Origin: DASYYE01 sp035946955 | Lineage (GTDB): Bacteria > Actinomycetota > Actinomycetes > Streptosporangiales > Streptosporangiaceae | Reading direction: 5' to 3' | DNA length: 49,234 nt | Assembly: GCA_035946955.1 (NCBI GenBank) | Contig: DASYYE010000505.1 | Span: 1 to 49,234, forward strand | Part shown: positions 40,426 to 48,672 of the stretch, piece after piece | How the letters are laid out: each line of letters starts with the position of its first letter | How positions within the stretch are numbered: the stretch's first letter is position 1 | The notes under the pieces: generated by a model | Seen by the model: the letters and a program-made list of their open reading frames with translations, nothing else | Databases searched by the model: none | What the model was told of the DNA's origin: nothing | Made by a program: the position numbers and the translations under genes

Positions 40426-41334
40426 ATGGCCATAGTCGAAGAGCAGGTCGCCGTGGATGGCGAGAAGCTGATGGCGTTCGTGTTCCGCGCCGTGGACGAG
40501 ATCGGGGCTACCCTCAACACCGCGCTGGTGGTGATGGGTGACCGGCTTGGTTTCTACCGTGTACTCGCCGCCGCCGGCCCACTGACGTCGGCGGAGCTCG
40601 CCGAGCGGACCGGCACGGCCGAGCGTTACGTCCGTGAGTGGCTGAACGCGCAGGCAGCAGGCGGCTATGTCGAGTACGACGCCGGCAGCGGCCGTTACGC
40701 CCTGCCCGCCGAACATGCGGTGGCCCTGACCGACGAGTCGAGCCCTGCCTACCTGCCCGGCTTCTTCCAGATCGCGCTCGGCTCGCTGCACGATTCGCCA
40801 AGGATCACCGAGGCGGTGAGGACCGGCACCGGCATCGGCTGGCACGACCACGTCCACGACGTGCATGAGGGCTGTGAGCGGTTCTTCCGCCCCGGCTCCA
40901 TCCAGACCGCACGTGAGCGTGCCAAGGAAGCCGGTGTCAGTGACCGGGCCAGCTTCGAGGTCGCGTCGGCCGCCTCGTACTCCGGCCGCGGGTATGACCT
41001 GGTGACCATGTTCGACTGCCTGCACGACATGGGTGACCCGGTCGGCGCGGCCCGGCACGTGCACGAGTCCCTCGCTGCTGACGGCACCTGGATGATCGTT
41101 GAGCCAGCCGCTGGCGACCGGGTCGAGGACAACCTCAACCCCGTCGGACGCGCCTACTACGGCTTCTCGACGCTGCTGTGCACCCCGGCCTCGCTGTCCC
41201 AGGACGTGGGACTCGCGCTGGGTGCGCAGGCTGGCGAGGCCAGGATCCGGGACGTGGTCACCAGCGCTGGGTTCAGCCGGTTCCGCCGGGTCAACGAGAC
41301 ACCGTTCAACATCGTGTACGAGGCGCGTCCGTAA
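40426..41334 (+). CDS. Methyltransferase-like protein lacking SAM motif I
   Basis: 302-residue protein resembling actinobacterial class I methyltransferases with an N-terminal winged helix (about 25-95; LTSAELAERTGTAERYVREW). The conserved GCERFFRPG is joined directly to SIQTARERAKEAGVSDRASF. In relatives about 55 residues with the glycine-rich DVGCGxG SAM-binding loop lie between these. The deletion is in frame and the rest (VTMFDCLHDMGDP, MIVEPAAGDRVEDN, NPVGRAYYGFSTLLC) is well preserved. Without motif I, SAM binding and catalysis are unlikely; it may be decaying, regulatory, or an assembly artefact. GGGAGG precedes the ATG. Confidence 0.8.
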   Translation: MAIVEEQVAVDGEKLMAFVFRAVDEIGATLNTALVVMGDRLGFYRVLAAAGPLTSAELAERTGTAERYVREWLNAQAAGGYVEYDAGSGRYALPAEHAVALTDESSPAYLPGFFQIALGSLHDSPRITEAVRTGTGIGWHDHVHDVHEGCERFFRPGSIQTARERAKEAGVSDRASFEVASAASYSGRGYDLVTMFDCLHDMGDPVGAARHVHESLAADGTWMIVEPAAGDRVEDNLNPVGRAYYGFSTLLCTPASLSQDVGLALGAQAGEARIRDVVTSAGFSRFRRVNETPFNIVYEARP

Positions 41335-41381
41335 CCACGCAGCCAGGAGACAGGCCCGCTGCCGCCGCTGGCCAGCCGTGC

Positions 41382-42323
41382 TTACACGGTGTGGCCAGCG
41401 TTCGGCAGGAGTACGGTTGCCGCTCCGTGGGTGCCGTGACGGGCCTGATCGAGTGCGGCCGCGGCCTGCTCAAGCCGGTAGTGCGCACCGACCGAGACGG
41501 TGAGCGCGCCTTGACCGAGGAGCGCGGTGAGCCGCTGGAGCCGGGCGCCATCCGCAACGACATAGACGTCACTGACCACGATTCCCCGCTGTGCGGCGGG
41601 TGGGTCGCCGGTGATGGTGGCCAGTCCGCCGCCATCCCTGACCGCCTGGATGGCATCGTGTGCGCCTGACCTGGCCGCGTTCACGGCCCTGTCGGCTCCG
41701 CCGCCGGTCAGCGAACGCACCTGCTGTGGCCAGTCGGGCTCGTGGTAGTCCAGGACGCTCTGCGCGCCCATGTCAAGCAGGCGACTGACGCTGCCTGGGT
41801 CTGCGGTGGCGAGTACCCGCGCTCCGCGCAACGCCGCGAGCTGCACGAGCATGCCTCCAGTGACGCCGCCCGCGCCATTTACCAGGACTGCCTGACCGGG
41901 CTGGATGTCCAGCGCGTCGGTCAGCGCCTGGTCAGCGGTGAGCGCCGGCACAGGCAATGCCGCTGCGACGTCGAACGGCACACCTGGCGGGATGGTGGCC
42001 AGATGAGCGGCGGCGGCGATGAACTGCTCAGCCCAGCTGCCCTGGTCACGCAATGGCACCGAGTGTGTGGTCACGATATCGCCGACGCTGACACTGTCGA
42101 CGGAGTCCCCGGCCGCGGCGACGAGCCCGGCGGCCTCCACGCCGAGCGCCATGGGTGGGTGGGTGCCGGTATCCCAGGTACCGGTGCGGACGAGCTCGTC
42201 CCAGTTACCCGCCCCGCAGGCCCGGACATCGATCAGCACCTCGCCGGGCCGCAGCGCGCGCGGACCTGGCAGCTCGAGGAGCCCGACGGGTCCGCCGATC
42301 TGGGTCACGCCCGCTGCCCTCAT
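41382..42323 (-). CDS. Quinone oxidoreductase-like MDR protein
   Basis: 313-residue zinc-free medium-chain reductase. GroES-like domain with GNWDELVRTG and LGVEAAGLVAAAGDSV; Rossmann domain with VLVNGAGGVTGGMLVQLAAL (about 140-160) and VLDYHEPDWPQQVRSL. Probably NADPH-dependent. ATG 42323 lies 4 bases after the stop of the MarR gene, so the pair is one operon and the MarR protein likely controls it. Confidence 0.87.
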   Translation of the reverse strand: MRAAGVTQIGGPVGLLELPGPRALRPGEVLIDVRACGAGNWDELVRTGTWDTGTHPPMALGVEAAGLVAAAGDSVDSVSVGDIVTTHSVPLRDQGSWAEQFIAAAAHLATIPPGVPFDVAAALPVPALTADQALTDALDIQPGQAVLVNGAGGVTGGMLVQLAALRGARVLATADPGSVSRLLDMGAQSVLDYHEPDWPQQVRSLTGGGADRAVNAARSGAHDAIQAVRDGGGLATITGDPPAAQRGIVVSDVYVVADGARLQRLTALLGQGALTVSVGAHYRLEQAAAALDQARHGTHGAATVLLPNAGHTV

Positions 42324-42327
42324 CGTG

Positions 42328-42765
42328 TCAACCGGCGCTAGCCGCAAGGTTGTGCCGGATGGCGTTCAGCGCGCCAATGAGCGTCGTGCGCTCAGCCGGC
42401 CCGAGCGTGGCCAGGGCACGCTCGGTGAGTTTGTCGGTTTCGGCGGCGATCACTACCTCGAGGGACCGGCCCCGCTCGGTCAGCCGCAGCCGGATAAGCC
42501 GCCGGTCGCCGGGGTAGGGCTCGCGGCGGAGCAGACCAGCCGCTTCCATCCGAGTGGCGGCCCTGGTCACCGTCGGGGTGGCCAGCCCGAGCCGCTTGGC
42601 GATCTCGCCCGGCGCCTGCCCGTCTCGCTCCCACAGGCAGCGCAGGATGAACTGCTGGCCCTCATGGACGCCGTGCCGGGAGAAGGCCACCCCGGTCGCC
42701 ACGGACAAGGCATGTTTGGCTGCCCAGAAGGCGGCCTGGAAGTCGTCGCTGAAGTCTTGCGGCAT
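42328..42765 (-). CDS. MarR-family regulator
   Basis: 145-residue MarR repressor: PGEIAKRLGLATPTVTRAAT is the recognition helix region (about 55-75), followed by the wing REPYPGDRRLIRLRLTERG with the conserved Asp-Arg-Arg. It is the first gene of an operon with the quinone oxidoreductase. Two TTAGCCGGCTAA-like sites lie 30-65 bases upstream of its start, suggesting autoregulation and control of anything divergent. Confidence 0.88.
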   Translation of the reverse strand: MPQDFSDDFQAAFWAAKHALSVATGVAFSRHGVHEGQQFILRCLWERDGQAPGEIAKRLGLATPTVTRAATRMEAAGLLRREPYPGDRRLIRLRLTERGRSLEVVIAAETDKLTERALATLGPAERTTLIGALNAIRHNLAASAG

Positions 42766-42795
42766 GGCAAGCCCAGCGTACGGGTTGGAGGTATG

Positions 42796-42830
42796 TTAGC
42801 CGGCTCATGATAAGTTCATTGTCCGGCTAA
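42796..42830. promoter_or_regulatory. Paired TTAGCCGGCTAA-like MarR operators
   Basis: TTAGCCGGCTCA (42796-42807) and TTGTCCGGCTAA (42819-42830) are each near matches to the palindrome TTAGCCGGCTAA, with centres 23 bases apart, about two helical turns. Together they also form a GTTAGCCGG/CCGGCTAAC inverted repeat. Confidence 0.6.
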
Positions 42831-42862
42831 CGATCCAGCAGCGGAGGGAGCAGGAGTCGCCC

Positions 42863-43105
42863 ATGCCCGAGGCCTCCACGACACTGGCCTTCCTCGGCGG
42901 AGTGACCTGCCGGACGTGCACGACATTTATACAATGGACGCTGACAAAGGCGGACAAATTGCCGGGGATTGAACCGCTGAGGCTTTCTTTCCGTTTCGAC
43001 TGCCTGGAGCAGGGCACGGCAGCGAGCGTGATCCGCGCTTGCGCGGCGCCAAAGAGCGAGGGGAAGGCAACCAATGGAACATGCGGTTCTGCGAGTACCT
43101 GCTAG
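42863..43105 (+). other. Doubtful short ORF behind the MarR operators
   Basis: An 80-codon frame begins with a good ribosome site (GGAG, six bases) and MPEASTTLAFLGGV, which resembles the N-terminus of some metallo-beta-lactamase-fold proteins (LTFLGGxGTVTGS), then loses any family character and runs into the next gene. It could be a truncated gene whose start and divergent operator survive. It could also be chance. Within it, TACAAT at 42930-42935 may be the -10 for the following gene. Confidence 0.3.
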
Positions 43106-44168
43106 TCGACGCCGACTGGTGGTGCTGGGCGCCACGGTCGCGCTGGCCGGGTTCGGGACCGTCGCCGCGGCGTCGGCACCCCACGGCCACCGCCCCGGAG
43201 GCTTCAACACCCCGGGCAACATCCTCATCGCTGACCAGTTCAACAACCGGGTGGTCGAGGTCAACAGCGCCCACCAGGTGGTCTGGCAGTTTGGTGACGG
43301 CTCGTACCTGCCGGGGCCCGACTCGATCGTGGGCGTCAACGACGCCGAGCGGGTCGGCGGCCTGACCTTGCTCGCAGGCACCGGGACCCCGCCAGGTGCG
43401 GACCCGTCGTGCCCGCTGGCCAACGGTTGCCCGGACAACCGGGTGATCCTGGTCAACCAGCCCGGCCACATCGTCTGGCAGTACGGCCAGGCGGGGGTGA
43501 CCGGTGCTGGGCCCAACGAACTGAACACCCCGGTCCAGTCGACCTACCTGCCTGACGGTGATGTCCTGATCACCGACCAGGGCAACCAGCGGGTCATCGA
43601 GGTCAAGCGCAATGGCCAGATCGTCTGGCAGTACGGCCAGACTGGAGTGGCTGGGGCCGGATCCGACCAGCTGAGCAACCCCAACAGCGCCGAGTTGCTG
43701 GCCAACGGGGACATCCTGATCGCGGACGAGAGCAACAACCGGGTCATCGAGGTCAACCGCTCCCACCAGATCGTCTGGCAGTACGGCAGCCCAAGCGATA
43801 CGACCACACTCAACGGGGCCGCGTTCGCCAGCCGCCTGTCCGACGGCGACACCCTGATCACTGACTCCAACAACAACCGCATCCTGATCGTCACGCAGGG
43901 TAAGCAGGTCGTGTTCGACTACGCCACGAACACCCGGCCGGGCAGCATGGACATGCCGCTGCCGACCCGGGCCGTGATGCTCAGCAACGGCAACGTCCTG
44001 ATCAGTGACCAGTTCAACGACCAGGTCATCGAGATCAACCAGCAGCAGCAGATCGTCTTCAGCCAGGGCCAGATCCAGACCGACGGCAACGGCTTCAACC
44101 TGCTCAACGCGCCGTACGACGCCAAGGTCATCGGCGACTACACCGGCCTGACACCACCAGGTTCCTGA
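43074..44168 (+). CDS. Exported NHL-like beta-propeller protein
   Basis: 364-residue protein with an N-terminal export signal containing SRRRLVVLGATVALAGFG, possibly Tat type. The rest consists of about six repeats of roughly 50 residues with the pattern NGDILIADxxNNRVIEV followed by HQIVWQYG, as in NHL or arylsulfotransferase-like beta-propellers. No catalytic residues are recognisable; binding or scaffolding outside the cell is likely. GAGGGGAAGG precedes ATG 43074. It ends at a strong hairpin. Confidence 0.82.
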   Translation: MEHAVLRVPASRRRLVVLGATVALAGFGTVAAASAPHGHRPGGFNTPGNILIADQFNNRVVEVNSAHQVVWQFGDGSYLPGPDSIVGVNDAERVGGLTLLAGTGTPPGADPSCPLANGCPDNRVILVNQPGHIVWQYGQAGVTGAGPNELNTPVQSTYLPDGDVLITDQGNQRVIEVKRNGQIVWQYGQTGVAGAGSDQLSNPNSAELLANGDILIADESNNRVIEVNRSHQIVWQYGSPSDTTTLNGAAFASRLSDGDTLITDSNNNRILIVTQGKQVVFDYATNTRPGSMDMPLPTRAVMLSNGNVLISDQFNDQVIEINQQQQIVFSQGQIQTDGNGFNLLNAPYDAKVIGDYTGLTPPGS

Positions 44169-44188
44169 TCGCCGGTGCCCTGGCGGCG

Positions 44189-44219
44189 AACCCCCCTAGT
44201 TCTCACAACTAGGGGGGTT
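44189..44219. terminator. Hairpin terminator between two exported propeller genes
   Basis: Perfect 13-base stem AACCCCCCTAGTT (44189-44201) and complement (44207-44219) with a CTCAC loop, lying between convergent genes. Probably bidirectional. Confidence 0.8.
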
Positions 44220-44251
44220 CCCGACTACCCAATTCCAGCCCACCCCACTGG

Positions 44252-45376
44252 CTATGGCAGCGGCACGGGTTTCCAGGTGCGGCCGCCGTCCGTGGTGCGG
44301 AACAGGATGCCGACGTTGTGGAGGCTCGTGTTCACGGTGTCGGCCACGACGAAGCCGGTCGTGGCGGTCGGGAAGGCAAGACCCGACCAGGACGCGCCAG
44401 CGGGCTCGCTCTCTTCCGGCTTCCAGGTCGTGGCACCGTCGGAGGTCCCCAAGAGCTGGAACACGTCGGTCATGGTCATGTCGTGGCCCGAGACCGCGGT
44501 GAAGTCCTGCTCATCGCTGAGGTTGTGCGACGGCCCAGCCACGCGGAACACCCCGCCGAGTCGTGGGGCAGCCCATACCCGCATGTCAGTGATGCCGGGG
44601 CCGACCGTGGCAGGCGGGTCGGCGCACAGCGCGACCACCATGGCCCCGAACGTCCGCACCGGGAAGGCCCGTTTGGTGACAGGACAGGGCTTCGGCGCGG
44701 ACGTGAAGTGGACCCCGTCACGTGAGTACCAGTAGTGCTCCGTGGTGGTCATGTTGCCGAGGACGGTCTGCACCGTGGTGCCCCGGGCAGTGATGTCGCC
44801 ATAGGGGAGACCGGCGGTGCCGGGTATCGACTGGCCCGGCACTGGATGGAGGACATCACAGCTGACCGTGCCGGAGTACACCACGGTGGGGCCGGGCCCG
44901 GCGCGCGTGTGCAGCTGCACCAGGGCGTAGATGTGCTTGTCGGCGATGGTGATGCGGTTGGCCATGGCCGTCGTGCCAGCCGGGATACCCCGCAGCTGGA
45001 GCATTGACCAGTGCCTCCCCTGGTCGCGGGTGACAGCGAGCCGGGTGAGGTTCCACTTCGCCGCGACGATCACACCGTCCCCGGCGTACACGCTGCCGTC
45101 CGCCATGACGGTCGGTATCGCGAGCCGGTGCCAGGTAAGGCCGCTGTTGGTGGTCTGGAACAGGTAGGGGGTGCCGCCCGCGTCGTATCCCTTCCCGAAG
45201 AGCACCAGCCCTGACTTCGGTGTCGGCCAGCTCGCCGACATCACCACGTAGCCCCTTGGCACGGGCGTGCTGGCTGGTGTGGCGGCCAGTGCTGGCACCG
45301 CCAGCGCGAGCACGCAGCCGGCAACAGCGGCTGAGGTGACCAGTCCTCGTCGGTAAGTCCCCAGATGCCTCGTCAT
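44252..45376 (-). CDS. Exported BNR/sialidase-like beta-propeller protein
   Basis: 374-residue exported protein. The signal peptide is about 1-31 (SAAVAGCVLALAVPALAA). Repeats of Asp-box type are visible: TTNSGLTWHRL, TRDQGRHWSML, TSDGATTWKPEE and RTTDGGRTWKPV, typical of BNR/sialidase-like propellers and photosystem II assembly-like folds. No sialidase catalytic Arg triad is evident. Function unknown. ATG 45376 has GAGGGGGA upstream. Confidence 0.8.
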   Translation of the reverse strand: MTRHLGTYRRGLVTSAAVAGCVLALAVPALAATPASTPVPRGYVVMSASWPTPKSGLVLFGKGYDAGGTPYLFQTTNSGLTWHRLAIPTVMADGSVYAGDGVIVAAKWNLTRLAVTRDQGRHWSMLQLRGIPAGTTAMANRITIADKHIYALVQLHTRAGPGPTVVYSGTVSCDVLHPVPGQSIPGTAGLPYGDITARGTTVQTVLGNMTTTEHYWYSRDGVHFTSAPKPCPVTKRAFPVRTFGAMVVALCADPPATVGPGITDMRVWAAPRLGGVFRVAGPSHNLSDEQDFTAVSGHDMTMTDVFQLLGTSDGATTWKPEESEPAGASWSGLAFPTATTGFVVADTVNTSLHNVGILFRTTDGGRTWKPVPLP

Positions 45377-45495
45377 CAGTCCCCCTCTTCTCACCTCGGA
45401 CCGTACCAGTGGGTGAGCGCCGAGGACGCTCGGCAACCGCCGGAGCTGGGTACATGGACAGAGGGTTACTGACATTGCAGGGAGGAGCTGACGTC

Positions 45496-46131
45496 GTGGA
45501 TATGAAGTTCGAGGTCACGGTGCTGGCGGTGGCCGACGCCGATCGATCGAAGGCTTTCTACGAGGGCCTGGGGTGGCGCCTGGACGCCGATATATCCGTG
45601 GGCGAGCACTACCGGGTGGTGCAGTTCACGCCGCCGAACTCGCCCGCGTCGATCCAGTTCGGCACGGGGATCACCACGATGACGCCGGGCTCGGTGCGTG
45701 ACCTGTACCTGATCGTCGAGGACATCGAGGCCGCCCGGGACGAACTGGCCAAGCACGGCGCGGACGTCAGCGAGGCCTGGCACGGCCCAGGGCTGGACAA
45801 CGTCGACGGGCGCGTGCCCGGACCCGACCCGGAACGCCATTCGTACCGCAGCTGGGCGACCTTCGCGGACCCTGACGGGAACACCTGGCTGCTGCAGGAG
45901 GTCACGGAGCGGCTCCCCGGCCGGGTGTGGCCGACGGATGTCGGGGCTCTGGCCGGGCTCCTGTATGAGACGTCCGAGCATCACGCCGCGTTCGAGGCGG
46001 TGGCCCCAAAGCATGACTGGTGGGACTGGTATGCGGCCTACATGGACGCGCGCCAGCGTGGGAGCACCCCGGAAGACGCTTCTGCGGCTGCCCGGCGCTA
46101 CATGGCAGAGGTCAAGAACGTCGTCGTCTGA
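45496..46131 (+). CDS. VOC-superfamily (glyoxalase-like) protein
   Basis: 211-residue protein. The first 150 residues form a VOC domain (VTVLAVADADRSKAFYEGLG, LYLIVEDIEAARDELAKHGA, WATFADPDGNTWLLQEV) of the glyoxalase/dioxygenase/antibiotic-resistance fold. A C-terminal helical extension (about 160-211; HHAAFEAVAPKHDWWDWYAA) follows, an arrangement seen in actinobacterial VOC proteins. GTG 45496 is chosen because GGAGGAG lies 8 bases upstream; ATG 45502 is possible. It is 29 bases before the flavoprotein gene and probably cotranscribed. Confidence 0.85.
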   Translation: MDMKFEVTVLAVADADRSKAFYEGLGWRLDADISVGEHYRVVQFTPPNSPASIQFGTGITTMTPGSVRDLYLIVEDIEAARDELAKHGADVSEAWHGPGLDNVDGRVPGPDPERHSYRSWATFADPDGNTWLLQEVTERLPGRVWPTDVGALAGLLYETSEHHAAFEAVAPKHDWWDWYAAYMDARQRGSTPEDASAAARRYMAEVKNVVV

Positions 46132-46160
46132 CCCAGCAGCGATCGAGGGAGGTAACGGCG

Positions 46161-47549
46161 ATGACCACGGACGCTGAGTATGACGTGATCGTTTTCGGCG
46201 GCGGCGCGCCCGGCGAGCACTGTGCCGCAGCGCTGGCCGGGCGTGGGCTGCGCGTCGCCGTCGTCGAGCGGTACCTTGTCGGCGGCGAGTGTTCCTACTG
46301 GGCCTGCATCCCGTCCAAGACCCTGCTGCGGCCGGGCGAGGCGGTGCAGGGCGCGCGCGAGGCTGGTGCGAGCGCGCAGGTCGACGTTGCGGCCGCGCTG
46401 GCCTGGCGGGACTTCATGGTGTCGGACTATTCCGACGCCGGCCAGGAACACTGGCTGGCGAGCCGGGGGATCGGCCTGCTGCGAGGCACCGGCAGGCTGG
46501 CCGGCACCGGGGTGGTCGAAGTCGACGGTGTCCGTCACACCGCGGAACACGTCGTCGTGGCGACCGGCTCCGATCCGTTCGTGCCCCCGATCCCGGGACT
46601 GCGTGAGCTCGAGGGTGTCTGGGGTACCCGCGAGGCGACGAGCATGAAGGCTGTGCCTCGCCGCCTGCTTGTGCTGGGTGGCGGGCCCGCAGGCGTCGAG
46701 ATCGCGCAGATCGTGCGGAGTCTCGGCGGCGAAGTAGTGGTCATCGAGGGCGCCGACCGTGTCGTTCCCCGCGAGCCGGCGCCACTGGGCGAAGGGCTCG
46801 GTGATGCCCTGCGCCGGGACGGGATCGAGCTGATGCTCGGGATGCAGGCCACCGCCGCGCGGCGGGAGGGGGACGAGTACATCCTGCAGTTCGGCGACGG
46901 CACGGAGGTGCGGGGTGACCGGCTGCTCGTGTCAACCGGCCGGCGCCCACGGGTAGCGGGGATTGGCCTCGAGACGGTTGGCGTCGAGGCCAACCCCCGC
47001 GGCATCGCGGTTGACGAGTACCTGCGCGCAGGTGAGCGGCTCTGGGCGATCGGCGACGTCACCGGCATCTGGCCGCTCACCCACGTCGGCGAATACCAGG
47101 GCGACGTGGTCGCGATGAACATCGCTGGCGAGACGCACGCGGCGAACTACGAGGCTGTTCCGCGGGTCACCTACACGCACCCGCAGGCCGCCGCGGTCGG
47201 CGTGGCCGAGGCGGACTACAGCGCCACCGCACTCGTGTCGGAGGTGGCGAAGACCGCCACTTACACACACGCCTATGCCGAATCCAACGGGTTCCTGACG
47301 CTGCTCAGCGACGGCCATCGGCTGACCGGTGCCTACGCTCTGGGGCCAGAGGCCGGTGAGTGGTTGCAGCAGGCGACCCTGGCCATCCGCGCGCATGTGC
47401 CAGTGGAAGTGCTGGACGACACGATCCAGCCCTTCCCGAGCTTCTCGACGATCTACGACGCGGCAGTGAAGATGCTTCGCATGGAGATCGCGGACATGCC
47501 GCGGCCTGCCAGGCCGATGGAGGCGCAGATGGCCAGCCTGTCCAAGTGA
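46161..47549 (+). CDS. FAD-dependent pyridine nucleotide-disulfide oxidoreductase
   Basis: 462-residue class I flavoprotein related to dihydrolipoamide dehydrogenase and mercuric reductase. FAD-binding VIVFGGGAPGEHCAAALA, redox disulfide GGECSYWACIPSK (Cys-x4-Cys), NAD(P)-binding LLVLGGGPAGVEIAQIV and WAIGDVTGIWPLTH are all present. The C-terminal interface lacks the usual HPTxxE catalytic pair and has QPFPSFSTIYDAA instead, so the true substrate may not be a disulfide like lipoamide. GAGGGAGG precedes the ATG. A hairpin follows the gene. Confidence 0.9.
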   Translation: MTTDAEYDVIVFGGGAPGEHCAAALAGRGLRVAVVERYLVGGECSYWACIPSKTLLRPGEAVQGAREAGASAQVDVAAALAWRDFMVSDYSDAGQEHWLASRGIGLLRGTGRLAGTGVVEVDGVRHTAEHVVVATGSDPFVPPIPGLRELEGVWGTREATSMKAVPRRLLVLGGGPAGVEIAQIVRSLGGEVVVIEGADRVVPREPAPLGEGLGDALRRDGIELMLGMQATAARREGDEYILQFGDGTEVRGDRLLVSTGRRPRVAGIGLETVGVEANPRGIAVDEYLRAGERLWAIGDVTGIWPLTHVGEYQGDVVAMNIAGETHAANYEAVPRVTYTHPQAAAVGVAEADYSATALVSEVAKTATYTHAYAESNGFLTLLSDGHRLTGAYALGPEAGEWLQQATLAIRAHVPVEVLDDTIQPFPSFSTIYDAAVKMLRMEIADMPRPARPMEAQMASLSK

Positions 47550-47556
47550 TGAGGAC

Positions 47557-47585
47557 AGTGCCGGGCCCGTGACGGGCCCGGCACT
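47557..47585. terminator. Hairpin terminator between flavoprotein and SDR genes
   Basis: Perfect 12-base stem AGTGCCGGGCCC (47557-47568) and complement (47574-47585), loop GTGAC, between convergent genes. Confidence 0.8.
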
Positions 47586-47601
47586 ACTCACGGCGCACAG
47601 G

Positions 47602-48531
47602 TCACGCGGGGTCTTGGAAGTAGTGGCCTTTGTCGAGGTCGTCGATGAGACCTGGGTTGGCTGGCTGCCATCCGAGCAACTCGCGGGTGGCCGCGCTCGA
47701 GGCCGGGCAGTCGAGCGCGATGAATGCGCCCAGCCAACTGAAGTGCTCGCCTGCGTCCTCGGGCGGGATCGCGGCCACCGGCACGCCAAGGTGCCGGCCG
47801 AGGACCTCGGCAACTTCGCGGATCGGCACGCCTTCCTCGGCGACCCCGTGCATTACCGATCCTGCCGGGGCCTTCTCCAGGGCCAGGCGGACCAGGTGCG
47901 CGGCGTCGAACCTGTGCACGGCGGGCCAGCGGTTGGACCCGTCCCCGATGTAGCCGGAGACGCCCTTCTCGCGGGCGATGCCGACCAAGGCGGCCATGAA
48001 GCCGTGGTCACCTTCGCCATGCACGGTCGGGGGGAACCGCACCAAGGACGAGCGCACTCCATCGCCGGCGAGCGAGAGCGCCAGGAGCGAGGTGTCGTGC
48101 CGCGTCTGCAGCCCGGCGGGCAGGTGCGCACCAGAGCCGGGGTCTCGCCCGTCCTGTTCGGTAGCCACGTGGCCCGGGCGGATCCCGCCTGTCCCCGAGG
48201 CGATGAGGAGCGCCCGGCCGGATCCCGCCAGCACCTCGCCAAACGTCTCCACGGCCCGGCGGTCTGTGTCGGCAGCGTCGGAGAACCTGCCCGAGAACGC
48301 GATGTCATGCCGGAACGCGAGGTGGATCACCCCATCAGACGCCGAAGCCGCGTCCCGCAGGCTGTCGATGTCGTCCAGGGTGCCGCGCTGCACCTGTGCC
48401 CCGGCTGCGGTGAGCGCCGCAGCCGAGGCATCCGAGCGGGCGAGCCCGACGACCTGATGGCCCGCATCGATGAGTTCAGGGACAACGGCGGAGCCGATCC
48501 AGCCGGACGCGCCAGTGACGAATATGCGCAT
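47602..48531 (-). CDS. Extended/atypical SDR, NAD-dependent epimerase-like
   Basis: 309-residue Rossmann protein: MRIFVTGASGWIGSAVVPEL carries the TGxxGxxG motif, followed by GTLDDIDSLRDAA and GVIHLAF. The normal catalytic YxxxK is not seen; the region has SLLALSLAGDGVRSSLVRFP instead, as in atypical SDRs that act as sugar-epimerase-like or redox-sensing proteins. GGAGG lies six bases before ATG 48531. It is divergent from a TetR gene with three operators in between, so it is probably the repressor target. Confidence 0.85.
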   Translation of the reverse strand: MRIFVTGASGWIGSAVVPELIDAGHQVVGLARSDASAAALTAAGAQVQRGTLDDIDSLRDAASASDGVIHLAFRHDIAFSGRFSDAADTDRRAVETFGEVLAGSGRALLIASGTGGIRPGHVATEQDGRDPGSGAHLPAGLQTRHDTSLLALSLAGDGVRSSLVRFPPTVHGEGDHGFMAALVGIAREKGVSGYIGDGSNRWPAVHRFDAAHLVRLALEKAPAGSVMHGVAEEGVPIREVAEVLGRHLGVPVAAIPPEDAGEHFSWLGAFIALDCPASSAATRELLGWQPANPGLIDDLDKGHYFQDPA

Positions 48532-48581
48532 GAGAGACCTCCAGGTGGTCGAGTGTCCTGCGCACCGGGCCTGCGCGAGGA

Positions 48582-48660
48582 GTTGATGTCAGTCACTGTC
48601 ATCAACGTACCATCCATGTCAGCCGCTGTCATCAACCTTATGTCAGTTACTGTCATCAAC
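48582..48660. promoter_or_regulatory. Triple TetR-type operator
   Basis: Three direct copies of ATGTCAGNNNCTGTCATCAAC-like 21-base units at 48586-48606, 48616-48636 and 48640-48660. The core is the pseudo-palindrome CAGTNACTG; copy 1 extends into a 25-base near palindrome (48582-48606) with GTTGATG/CATCAAC arms. Copy 3 lies just upstream of the TATCAT -10 (48661-48666) of the TetR gene, whose ATG is six bases further on (leaderless). Confidence 0.75.
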
Positions 48661-48672
48661 TATCATTGGGGC

